Assembly (NCBI RefSeq): GCF_003996985.1
Contig: NZ_RJJX01000003.1
Coordinates: forward strand, 24,646-88,645
DNA: 64,000 nt
DNA from: Ancylomarina longa
GTDB taxonomy: Bacteria > Bacteroidota > Bacteroidia > Bacteroidales > Marinifilaceae
Reading direction: 5' to 3'
Part shown: positions 46,811 through 53,990 of the stretch, one piece after another
How positions within the stretch are numbered: the stretch's first letter is position 1
How the letters are laid out: every line of letters starts with the position of its first letter
Made by a program: the position numbers and the translations under genes
Notes under the pieces: generated by a model
What the model saw: only the letters and a program-made list of their open reading frames with translations
Databases searched by the model: none
Told to the model about the DNA's origin: nothing

Positions 46811-47236
46811 CTAATAAATTTCTACAATAAATACGGTAATAAGTGCTGCAATTATTGCCATGAAAAAAGCGCAAATATTTCTAAATATTGCAAATTTATT
46901 TCCTAGTGCTTTTGCTTCAGCAGGTGATTGAATTACACCTACGGTAACCCATGCTACAAGGAATGCCGTAACTGCAACCAGGCTTACACCACTTTTCAAT
47001 AATTCATTGCCAGCTATATATCCAGTTATCGGATTTCCTATAAAAACACTACCAAGTATATCTCCTATTAAAGAGTCTGATAATAAGTTTCCCGTAAATA
47101 AATTTTTATAAAACGATCCGGGAGTTATATTGGTGATAATGCTTATTAATAATAAAATACCAAAAGTTATTGGCAGAATATTAACAATTGCACTAATTGC
47201 TCTTTTATTTGAATTTTTGATTTTTTCTAAATTCAT
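46811..47236 (-). CDS. Split permease, first half (COG0701/UPF0718-like)
   Basis: A 141-residue membrane protein with about four hydrophobic segments. The sequence FIGNPITGYIAGNELL and the later WVTVGVIQSPAEA match the other half of COG0701 permeases. Its stop is one base before the partner gene. In most bacteria the two halves form a single chain of 300 residues or more, so this is a two-gene version. The 5' side abuts about 300 bases of non-coding DNA and then R1 copy 2. Confidence 0.68.
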   Translation of the reverse strand: MNLEKIKNSNKRAISAIVNILPITFGILLLISIITNITPGSFYKNLFTGNLLSDSLIGDILGSVFIGNPITGYIAGNELLKSGVSLVAVTAFLVAWVTVGVIQSPAEAKALGNKFAIFRNICAFFMAIIAALITVFIVEIY

Positions 47237-47540
47237 TGTTTATGATATTTCAGATAATGTCTATGCAGTCTTTTCAATTGATATAATTGCACCACACACT
47301 ATTTCTCATTTTTTTGAAGTATTGATAATAGATAAGTGATTCGGTTTGCCTACTGATCGTTTTTTATTAACCATGAAGGTGACGATTAAGTTTTATAAAT
47401 CAGTAAAATTTCAATTCACTATAAAGTTTTCGAGTGACATCAACTTAGTACCCTTAGGTGAAAACGCTATAAAAATGCAAATATTTAGGTTTAATAGCAA
47501 TAGGGAAGTCATTTTTCGATAAGGCAAAAGTTATTTATTA
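47237..47540. other. Non-coding stretch upstream of the split permease
   Basis: 304 bases with no credible frame. It must hold the permease promoter, though I see no clean -33/-7 pair. At 47508-47520 it shares GAAGTCATTTTTC with the 42-nt array upstream of the DUF6261 gene, directly before R1 copy 2. Confidence 0.45.
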
Positions 47541-47547
47541 GAAAATT

Positions 47548-47583
47548 GAGAAGGAAGCCGATCAGGAGGCTATTAGTGAATAA
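47548..47583 (+). pseudogene. Fragment of a DUF6261 gene 3' end
   Basis: Eleven codons plus stop read EKEADQEAISE. This is one residue different from the end of the intact gene at 45289-46026, and the original terminator follows. No upstream part of the gene remains. Confidence 0.7.
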
Positions 47584-47654
47584 TAATTAAGTGTGCTTAG
47601 GGATAAATTCTTTACCTATGTTTTTAACGATTACCAAAGTGCTATTTTGATGCG

Positions 47655-47691
47655 CAAAGCCCATCTGCAGTTTTTGTAGGTGGGCTTTTTA
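47655..47691 (+). terminator. Terminator hairpin in R1 copy 2
   Basis: The same AAGCCCA/TGGGCTT stem and T run as in copy 1, now without an intact gene before it. Confidence 0.6.
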
Positions 47692-47759
47692 TATTTGTGA
47701 ATTTGTTATCTGGGCTGGTGTAAATTGCTAAACCACAACGCCGGCTTGCGGTATAAGGT

Positions 47760-47952
47760 GGTTTTTTTTGCCACCAATTGTTAGTTGAGTTGCTTATAAA
47801 CTCTTTCACAACTATTTGCTCTGGTAGTTTTATAAAGAAATCACGCTAATTAAACGTGATTTTTTATTTACTACAACTTAACGAAGCGCCGTATACAGGA
47901 TCCGCTTGATTTATACTGAGTTTATCTCGGCATTCGGGGGTGGTGAGGCTTT
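47760..47952. repeat. Direct repeat R2, copy 1
   Basis: About 193 bp, roughly 95% identical to 49912-50103. It contains a T8 run, the internal hairpin AATCACG...CGTGATT, and a tail with GCGCCGTATACAGGATCCG and GGTGGTGAGGC. Weaker similarity continues to about 47998, up to the 3' end of the peptidase gene. Confidence 0.85.
47838..47867. terminator. Terminator hairpin inside R2 copy 1
   Basis: AATCACG pairs with CGTGATT around a 9-base loop and is followed by a T6 run. The minus-strand reading also has a T-rich exit, so it may end the peptidase transcript as well. Confidence 0.65.
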
Positions 47953-48001
47953 TCGCTTAGCTAATTGCTTAGCGGTGACTTACTCGATTGTATACAGTTA
48001 G

Positions 48002-48805
48002 TTATCGGGATAATACAATTCCAGGAGCGAGAAAAACTCTAAATACTACTATTAAAATAAGCATTAACAGATATAATAAAACTGAGTATTCCCCAATTTT
48101 AATATTCGTTGAAGGTTTTAAATTATTAATTCGTTTTGCATTTTGCCAAGGGAAAATAAAAATCATTCCACTTGTAAATGGATATATTATACTTACAATA
48201 GCTATTATGGGAAGATATAAAATTGTTACAATTAATGATCCTATAATCCAGGGAAGTATGATAATATTAAAGGAAAAGTCTTTTCTTGATTTTGGATCAG
48301 ATATCCATTCTTGTTTATAACTAAATTGCAAAAAGGGAATTGTCAATTTATAGGCTATATAAAACAAAATCGCACATCCTATAATTGCAATAATTATCTG
48401 CATCACTAATGGAATGTTTGTAAGTAAAAAAACTTTACCAATATCTCCCATTTTAAAAATTGGTCCTGTCATTAAATATCCAAAAAAGTTAGAGAAACCT
48501 AATACTGAAAACCATAACAAGAAAAGCTTACAAAATGATTGTTTTTTTATTTTTAAATAAAACAATCCAACTATTAAACCTTGCACAAGACTGAATAACG
48601 GCCCGGCTAGTGAAATTGATACTTTTTGGAAAATTGACAACTGATTAATACCAAGGTGTTCTACATAGTTATGGTGAAGAATAGGCTCACTACCATTTAG
48701 GAGTCCTATAATAGCATGACCAGACTCATGAATTATTGTTGTTAGCAAAAATGCAATAACATACAAAACAGTGGAGTTAATGGAAATTTTTTGATTCTCT
48801 TTCAT
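48002..48805 (-). CDS. Putative membrane metallopeptidase (M50/site-2-protease-like)
   Basis: A 267-residue protein with about six hydrophobic segments. The zinc motif HESGH (H26, E27, H30) sits in the first membrane segment, as in site-2 proteases and related M50-like families. The GPLF segment at about 70 and a MGD at about 112 could supply the remaining ligands. It lacks PDZ or CBS domains, so the target is unknown. It is inside the repeat island, with R2 at its 3' side and R3 just upstream of its start. Base composition is AT-rich like the rest of the island. Confidence 0.7.
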   Translation of the reverse strand: MKENQKISINSTVLYVIAFLLTTIIHESGHAIIGLLNGSEPILHHNYVEHLGINQLSIFQKVSISLAGPLFSLVQGLIVGLFYLKIKKQSFCKLFLLWFSVLGFSNFFGYLMTGPIFKMGDIGKVFLLTNIPLVMQIIIAIIGCAILFYIAYKLTIPFLQFSYKQEWISDPKSRKDFSFNIIILPWIIGSLIVTILYLPIIAIVSIIYPFTSGMIFIFPWQNAKRINNLKPSTNIKIGEYSVLLYLLMLILIVVFRVFLAPGIVLSR

Positions 48806-48823
48806 TGCTTATTCTCTATTATA

Positions 48824-48882
48824 TACAACGGCAGTCTGTCTAAAAACTCATCTGACTACTCATTTAGGATTTAAATATAGCT
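48824..48882. repeat. Direct repeat R3, copy 1
   Basis: 59 bp beginning TACAACGGCAGTCTG, three differences from 49705-49763. It starts 19 bases upstream of the peptidase start codon. Confidence 0.8.
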
Positions 48883-49030
48883 TAAACATACAATTTTAGA
48901 AGTAAGCAAACCTTTTATTTACCTTATCAGATAATCTAACAAAGCAAAAAAAAATTATTTGAGTTTTATTTTACGCAAACTCAGCTGACTATTAGATTTC
49001 AGCTTTTTATATCGTTATTATATAAAAAAC

Positions 49031-49062
49031 TTGACTCGTATTTAAACAATTTTGTACCTTTT
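49031..49062 (+). promoter_or_regulatory. Putative promoter of the small lipoprotein gene
   Basis: TTG at 49031-49033 and TACCTTTT at 49055-49062 (one mismatch to TAnnTTTG) are spaced by 21 bases, 32 bases before the ATG. Confidence 0.4.
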
Positions 49063-49093
49063 TACATAGTTTTTAACTAACACCTTAATTGAT

Positions 49094-49588
49094 ATGAAAA
49101 GAATACTTGTAATAGCATTAATACTAATACTTGGATTTTCTTGCTCAAATAATGAAAATATGGATAGCCCCAATGCTACAGTTGTTGATGCTTATTTTGA
49201 TTTTTTAGTGGTGAATGCAAATGATGGAAATTTATTTGATGTTACCACAGAAAATAATTGGGATGTAAATGAAATAAAACTGTTTTATGTAAAAAATGGT
49301 GAACCTGTATTATTCTATAAAGGGAATTTAGCAGCACCATATGGTTGTATAGCATTAGAACAAGAAAATGTAGGTACTATTTTACGTGTTTATATGAATT
49401 GTGATCCTGATTTGGATAAATCAATTACCTATGTACAATGGAATGAATCAAGAACTGATACCCTTGAAGCAACCTATAATCATGCAAACGGATATCAAAA
49501 AAAAGAAGTTTGGTTTAATGGAGAAAAGGTGTGGGATAATATTACGATGAGGGATGAATATTATTGCCAAAAATTAGTTATAAAATAA
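49094..49588 (+). CDS. Small putative lipoprotein of unknown function
   Basis: 164 residues with a clean lipoprotein signal peptide: hydrophobic segment, lipobox GFSC and mature Cys17. The mature part is acidic and aromatic with two further cysteine pairs possible (Cys102, Cys126, Cys159 region), suggesting a small beta domain exposed on the envelope. No recognised domain. It has its own promoter candidate and a strong terminator, and it lies between the two R3 copies, opposite in direction to the other island genes. Confidence 0.7.
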   Translation: MKRILVIALILILGFSCSNNENMDSPNATVVDAYFDFLVVNANDGNLFDVTTENNWDVNEIKLFYVKNGEPVLFYKGNLAAPYGCIALEQENVGTILRVYMNCDPDLDKSITYVQWNESRTDTLEATYNHANGYQKKEVWFNGEKVWDNITMRDEYYCQKLVIK

Positions 49589-49609
49589 TCGCGTACATAA
49601 TATAAAAGC

Positions 49610-49643
49610 AAAAAACGGTTGTTGTTGAGATAACCGTTTTTTT
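49610..49643 (+). terminator. Terminator of the small lipoprotein gene
   Basis: AAAACGGTT pairs with AACCGTTTT around an 11-base loop, followed by a T run. It lies 22 bases after the stop. Confidence 0.85.
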
Positions 49644-49704
49644 ATTTAAATTCATTACCTCTTTTCATATAATATATATGTTTAATATTTCTCTCCAACT
49701 TGGC

Positions 49705-49763
49705 TACAACGGCAGTCTGTTTAAAAACTCATCTGACTATTCATTTAGGATTTAAATTTAGCT
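49705..49763. repeat. Direct repeat R3, copy 2
   Basis: The second 59-bp copy. With copy 1 it brackets the small lipoprotein gene. Confidence 0.8.
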
Positions 49764-49911
49764 GTTTTAAGGCTGCATAAAAATTGAAAATGCTTTTTTC
49801 TAAAGATAGAATTGAGTCAACCTAGCTGAAGTAAGCTTGTAGTTCGAGTGCTTAAACTGAAATTAGAACTATCTCCAGATTATATTATGAAATTTTAAGA
49901 GTTTGAGTAGA

Positions 49912-50103
49912 GGTTTTTTTTGCCACCAACTGTTAGTTGAGTTGTTTATAAATTCTTTCACAACTATTTGCTCTGGTAGTTTTATAAAGAAATCACGCTA
50001 ATTAAACGTGATTTTTTATTTACTACAACTTAATGAAGCACCGTATACAGGATCCGTTTGGTTTATACTGAGTTTATCTCGGCATTCTGGGGTGGTGAGG
50101 CTT
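49912..50103. repeat. Direct repeat R2, copy 2
   Basis: The second copy of R2, with all of its features. It lies at the 3' side of the COG4705-like gene. Weaker similarity to copy 1 continues to about 50146, across that gene's stop. Confidence 0.85.
49989..50018. terminator. Terminator hairpin inside R2 copy 2
   Basis: The same AATCACG/CGTGATT stem and T6 run as in copy 1. Confidence 0.65.
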
Positions 50104-50135
50104 CTGTTCGACTAATGTTTTGAAGGTGATTTACC

Positions 50136-50897
50136 CTATTGAACTGAGTATTGTTCCATTATTCTCTTGTTTAATTTTCTATGTGAAACTATTATTAGTA
50201 CTGTTATTAGAGCTATTGAAACTAATGAAGAATTTAATGTTCCCAAATCTAAGCCTCCATTTACTATTGGTTTCGTCAAAAAATCACCAAAAGTTGCTCC
50301 AAACGGTCTTGTAAATATAAAAGCAGTCCAAAAAAGCATAATACGATTAAGCTTTGTTGTGTAATGCAATAAAACAACAATTAATATTATTGCTGTTGTA
50401 ACCATTGCTCCATGTAAAAAACTTAATCCGATTACATCGCTTAAATAATCTCCAAAGGCAGTACCTAAACTGTTTGAAAATAGAATAGCAAGCCAATAAA
50501 ATATTTCTTTGTTCTTGTCAAAAATAGGATACACATTTAAATTCTTAAATTTTTTGTTCCAAAGAAATAGAGTAAGTATTAAGTACGTAAACAATAATAA
50601 ACTTCCAAGGGTATAGCCTAAATGTAAACTTCTGTCAAGAAAATCAGATATTTCAGTTCCCAATGTTGTAGTTGCTATAATTACTAACCAATAAAATACT
50701 GGAATATATTTTTTTGTGAATAACTGAATGTAAAGAGCTACTATAAAGAAAACGAGAGTTATAATCAGACCTGTTGAATATCCAAGGTTTAAAGTCATTG
50801 CTAAATAATCTCCAAGAGTCTCTCCTAAGGTTGTTGCAATAATTTTCATTAACCAAAAGATTAAGGTTATTTCGGCCACTTTATTAATTCTTTCCAT
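50136..50897 (-). CDS. COG4705-like membrane protein with four internal repeats
   Basis: From the Met at 50897 the protein has 253 residues. It consists of four similar units of about 60 residues, each with FxW, then TxG(E/T/A)xxxDxL, then a hydrophobic segment, giving about eight membrane spans. This is the layout of the COG4705 family of uncharacterised membrane proteins. The frame is open 17 codons further upstream, but the later Met gives a better N-terminus. It is the rightmost member of the repeat island. Function unknown. Confidence 0.75.
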   Translation of the reverse strand: MERINKVAEITLIFWLMKIIATTLGETLGDYLAMTLNLGYSTGLIITLVFFIVALYIQLFTKKYIPVFYWLVIIATTTLGTEISDFLDRSLHLGYTLGSLLLFTYLILTLFLWNKKFKNLNVYPIFDKNKEIFYWLAILFSNSLGTAFGDYLSDVIGLSFLHGAMVTTAIILIVVLLHYTTKLNRIMLFWTAFIFTRPFGATFGDFLTKPIVNGGLDLGTLNSSLVSIALITVLIIVSHRKLNKRIMEQYSVQ

Positions 50898-51318
50898 GTG
50901 TAGGTATTGATTTCGTTTATTGGTAAGCACCTGAAAAAGCACTATCATTCTAATTCTTAAAATCTAAATTTTTCAATTCTAATTTTCAAGTGTAAGAACT
51001 GACTTCGAATTAATTCTGAAGTTTAAATAGATAAGAAACTTTTACCTGTGACATATAAGGTTTCAGGAAACGTAAGGATTAAGGGAGTCTTAAGTTATTA
51101 TTGTTTTATTAAGATTAGTAAATAAGGCAAGAAAAGATTTAAACAACATTTCCCTAATGCCGCAAACAAAGGAATGGTTACAAAAGAAAAAACCCTTTTC
51201 GCATCAGCACGAAAAGGGTTTTGAATATAGAAATATAAAAGCTACTTATTTTAATGCCTTGATAAAAGATCAGCTAGATATACAATTATCGAATGGCACC
51301 ACAATATAAAAAGTGGTT
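50898..51318. other. Intergenic region right of the island
   Basis: 421 bases without a gene. The right part holds the terminator of the NCS2 permease transcript (51186-51223). The left part should hold the promoter of the COG4705-like gene. No R1, R2 or R3 copy is found here. Confidence 0.5.
51186..51223 (-). terminator. Terminator downstream of the NCS2 purine permease
   Basis: A 13-bp perfect stem (AAAACCCTTTTCG with CGAAAAGGGTTTT) has an 8-base loop and is followed on the minus strand by a T-rich tract. It lies about 95 bases after the permease stop. Confidence 0.85.
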
Positions 51319-52617
51319 TTAAGCAAAGTAGAATTTAACGATGAATAGGATGGCGATTACGATCATCACCGGGCGAACTTCCTTGTAGCGTCCGCTTAAT
51401 AGTTTCAATGCCACAAATGATAGCATACCAAATACGATACCATCAGCAATACTATAAGTTAATGGCATCATGATAATGGTTAAGAAAGCTGGAATTGCTT
51501 CGGTAAAGTCATCCATGTCGATCTTCATTATTGGCGACATCATAAATAATCCGACAATAACTAAAGCGGGAGCTGTTGCAGCACTTGGAATCATGATAAA
51601 AAGCGGTGCAAACAACAGAGCCAATGCAAACATGATTGCAGTTGTTAGAGCTGTCATTCCTGTTTTACCACCTGCTGATACTCCGGCAGCACTTTCAACA
51701 TAGGTAGTTACGGTTGAAGTTCCAAGAATTGCACCAACAAAAGTTCCGATTGCATCGGCGAATAAGGCTTGTTTTACTCTTGGTACGCGACCTTCTTCGT
51801 CAAGCATATCTGCTTTTGAAGCTACTCCAATCAAAGTTCCTACAGTATCGAACATATCTACAAAAAGGAAGGTGAATAGTACTACCAACATATCGATGGA
51901 AAATACTTTCGAAAAGTCGAATTTGAAGAAGATAGGCGATAAGGAAGGAGGAAGACTGATGAACTGATAGTTTTCAGGAAGCTTGGTTACTCCCAAAAAG
52001 ATACCAAGAATAGCAGAAAATAAAATACCAATTAGTAAAGCACCTTTAATGTTTCTCGAGAAAAGCACACCTGTGATCAGGATACCAACTAATCCTACAA
52101 TTACACTTGGGCTTTTCATATCACCAAGACTAACTAAAGTTGCCGGATTATCAACAATAACGCCGGCACCTTTTAGTCCGATAAATGCAATAAATAAACC
52201 GATACCCACCGAAACAGCATGTTTCAGGTTTAAGGGAATGGAGTTTACAATTAATTCCCGCACATTAAAAGCGGTTAGAATTAAAAAGATAATACCTTCC
52301 AGGAATACAGCTGTTAAGGCAAATTCCCAGCTATACCCCATACCCAAAACAACGGTAAAGGCGAAAAAGGCATTTAGTCCCATTCCCGGTGCAAGAGCGA
52401 AAGGAAGTTTGGCAACCAAAGCCATTACTAAAGTGGCAAATAGTGCAGAAAGGGCAGTAGCGGTAAATACAGCACCTTTATCCATTCCGGTAACACTTAA
52501 AATAGCAGGGTTTACTGCTAAAATATAAGCCATGGTCATAAAGGTGGTGATACCAGCAATAATCTCGGTACGGAGAGTGGATTTGCTGCCTGTGATATTA
52601 AAAAATTTATCTAACAT
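51319..52617 (-). CDS. NCS2-family purine permease (AzgA/PbuG branch)
   Basis: A 432-residue transporter with about 13 hydrophobic segments. The N-terminal TEIIAGITTFMTMAYILAVNP and the GMGLNAFFAF segment are typical of the adenine/guanine/hypoxanthine branch. TFLFVDMFDTVGTLIG and TSTVTTYVESAAG, with substrate-binding residues, are also present. Twenty-three bases upstream lies a DUF5020 outer-membrane protein, so the pair probably moves purines across both membranes. No purine riboswitch was recognised upstream. Confidence 0.92.
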   Translation of the reverse strand: MLDKFFNITGSKSTLRTEIIAGITTFMTMAYILAVNPAILSVTGMDKGAVFTATALSALFATLVMALVAKLPFALAPGMGLNAFFAFTVVLGMGYSWEFALTAVFLEGIIFLILTAFNVRELIVNSIPLNLKHAVSVGIGLFIAFIGLKGAGVIVDNPATLVSLGDMKSPSVIVGLVGILITGVLFSRNIKGALLIGILFSAILGIFLGVTKLPENYQFISLPPSLSPIFFKFDFSKVFSIDMLVVLFTFLFVDMFDTVGTLIGVASKADMLDEEGRVPRVKQALFADAIGTFVGAILGTSTVTTYVESAAGVSAGGKTGMTALTTAIMFALALLFAPLFIMIPSAATAPALVIVGLFMMSPIMKIDMDDFTEAIPAFLTIIMMPLTYSIADGIVFGMLSFVALKLLSGRYKEVRPVMIVIAILFIVKFYFA

Positions 52618-52639
52618 GGTTGTTTATAATTAGTTTTAT

Positions 52640-53296
52640 CTAGAAATTCCATTTAATAGCCAGGGTTGGGCGAACTGCAAACTCATTAGAATTTGCGAAG
52701 TTGTTGGAAATTTCAACCTCACCACCAAGAGAAATGTTTTTAGTTGCGTTATACCAGAATTGAGGTTCTGTTAAGAAAACTGTTTTGTCGGTTAAACCAT
52801 TTTCTGTCCAAAGATCAGCAAAGCCAGATAAGGTAACTTTGTTTTCGAATAGGTTCACATACCATGTGCCTGTTACTTGGAAGTTGGCTTCTCCGGCTCC
52901 TTTAAATGCCTTGTAACCAGCGTAGGTTGAGTAACCCCATTTTGCATTTCCTTTGGCATAATTCAAACCAAAAATCCATGCATTGTTGATGGTGTATCCA
53001 ATATTCATGTCAGGATTTTCGGCACTACCAACACCACCATTAAATTCAATATGAATACCAATAGGCATTTTTTCTGTTTTGATTACACGAGCAATCTCAA
53101 AATAACCCTGGTTAATTCCATTTTCAGCATCATAGTCGAAATCAACGAAGGTAAAGGTATTACCCCACGAGTCCATTTTAAACATCTCAAAAGTTGAAGT
53201 GAATTGATCTCTGTTCAAATCACGGTGCAACTGAAAGTTTTGTGCGTTAACTGAAAAAGCAGCTAAGATGGCGACGATTACTAATAGTTTTTTCAT
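52640..53296 (-). CDS. DUF5020 family outer-membrane protein, Tsx-like nucleoside channel
   Basis: 218 residues with an N-terminal signal peptide (cleavage after VNAQ) and a C-terminus ending in alternating hydrophobic strands that finish with aromatic Phe, as in outer-membrane barrels. DUF5020 is related to the nucleoside-specific channel Tsx. The permease of the NCS2 purine branch follows 22 bases later, which supports a role in nucleobase or nucleoside uptake. Substrate inferred only from context. Confidence 0.85.
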   Translation of the reverse strand: MKKLLVIVAILAAFSVNAQNFQLHRDLNRDQFTSTFEMFKMDSWGNTFTFVDFDYDAENGINQGYFEIARVIKTEKMPIGIHIEFNGGVGSAENPDMNIGYTINNAWIFGLNYAKGNAKWGYSTYAGYKAFKGAGEANFQVTGTWYVNLFENKVTLSGFADLWTENGLTDKTVFLTEPQFWYNATKNISLGGEVEISNNFANSNEFAVRPTLAIKWNF

Positions 53297-53351
53297 CTTA
53301 AAATGATTGTTTATAGATAATTAGGATTATAAAATATATAAAAATGGTTGT

Positions 53352-53990
53352 TTAATTCTTTTTTAATTCGTTTAAATGATTGATGATAACAGGACATCCT
53401 GTTTTTTTGAGACGTTCGAATGATTGATGGCCCGAGGCAATCAAAATACATCCACAGCCTAATTCTTTAGCCACCTCATAGTCGTGACTGGTATCTCCTA
53501 AAAGGCATACTTCTCCTGGACTAAGCTCAAATTTTTGTAGGAGCTTTTTGCCGTTCTCAATCTTCGAGCTGGCATAAATATTATCTATTCCTGAAATCTC
53601 ATCGAAATAGGTTTGGATTTTTTCCTGTTCTGTAGATTGATCGAGCATGCGCTGTTCCATCGCCGACAGGATGAACTGTCGTTTGCCCTGTGTCGAAAAA
53701 TGCGATAAAAGATTCATGGCTTCGGGAAAAATAGTGCTCTCTGCCAGTAGGGAAGTGTAATGAGCAATAAATTCCTTTGCTGTTTCTGCCCAACTTTCCC
53801 GTTTAAAGTCAAACCCTACATTTTCGTAGTATTTCTTTACCGGAAAGGTGAATACTTCGCGGTATCTTTCGGCACTTAAAATGGGAAGTCCTCTTTTTAG
53901 TAACATCTTATTGATACTCTTCACACCAATGGATAAGTCATCGAGCAGTGTGCCGTTGTAATCCCAAATAATTGCTTTGTATTTTAGCAT
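53352..53990 (-). CDS. HAD-superfamily phosphatase (phosphoglycolate-phosphatase-like)
   Basis: 212 residues. Motif I is WDYNGTLLDD, in which the nucleophile Asp and acid/base Asn position show D-x-N, a variant of the usual DxD found in some HAD members. The cap domain lies at about 15-85. Motif II is the SAM in LSAMEQ, and motif III/IV is the LLGDTSHDYEVA segment. The substrate is not evident. The start overlaps the ybaK stop by seven bases. Confidence 0.85.
   Translation of the reverse strand: MLKYKAIIWDYNGTLLDDLSIGVKSINKMLLKRGLPILSAERYREVFTFPVKKYYENVGFDFKRESWAETAKEFIAHYTSLLAESTIFPEAMNLLSHFSTQGKRQFILSAMEQRMLDQSTEQEKIQTYFDEISGIDNIYASSKIENGKKLLQKFELSPGEVCLLGDTSHDYEVAKELGCGCILIASGHQSFERLKKTGCPVIINHLNELKKN

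Larger units (their letters stand above)
47541..47753. repeat. Direct repeat R1, copy 2
   Basis: The second copy of R1, with about 14 differences including a one-base insertion and a two-base deletion. It ends in AACCAC...GGTGG, which pairs across the start of the adjacent R2 to give a terminator-like hairpin. Confidence 0.85.
49589..49911. other. Non-coding stretch between the lipoprotein gene and R2 copy 2
   Basis: 323 bases holding the lipoprotein terminator and R3 copy 2 (49705-49763). The remainder shows no frame or repeat I can recognise. Confidence 0.5.

Noticed and set aside
45985-50103. Classical integron cassette array
   Set aside because: No IntI gene. The repeats are of three unrelated kinds, R1 includes coding sequence, gene orientation is mixed, and I cannot find paired RYYYAAC/GTTRRRY core sites.
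52618-53351. Purine riboswitch in front of the permease/DUF5020 pair or purE
   Set aside because: The spacers before these genes are short or lack the paired stems and conserved loop bases of the purine aptamer.
53352-53990. Loss of catalytic residue in the HAD phosphatase (DYN instead of DxD)
   Set aside because: DxN variants of motif I occur in active HAD members and all other motifs are intact, so I do not call it inactive.
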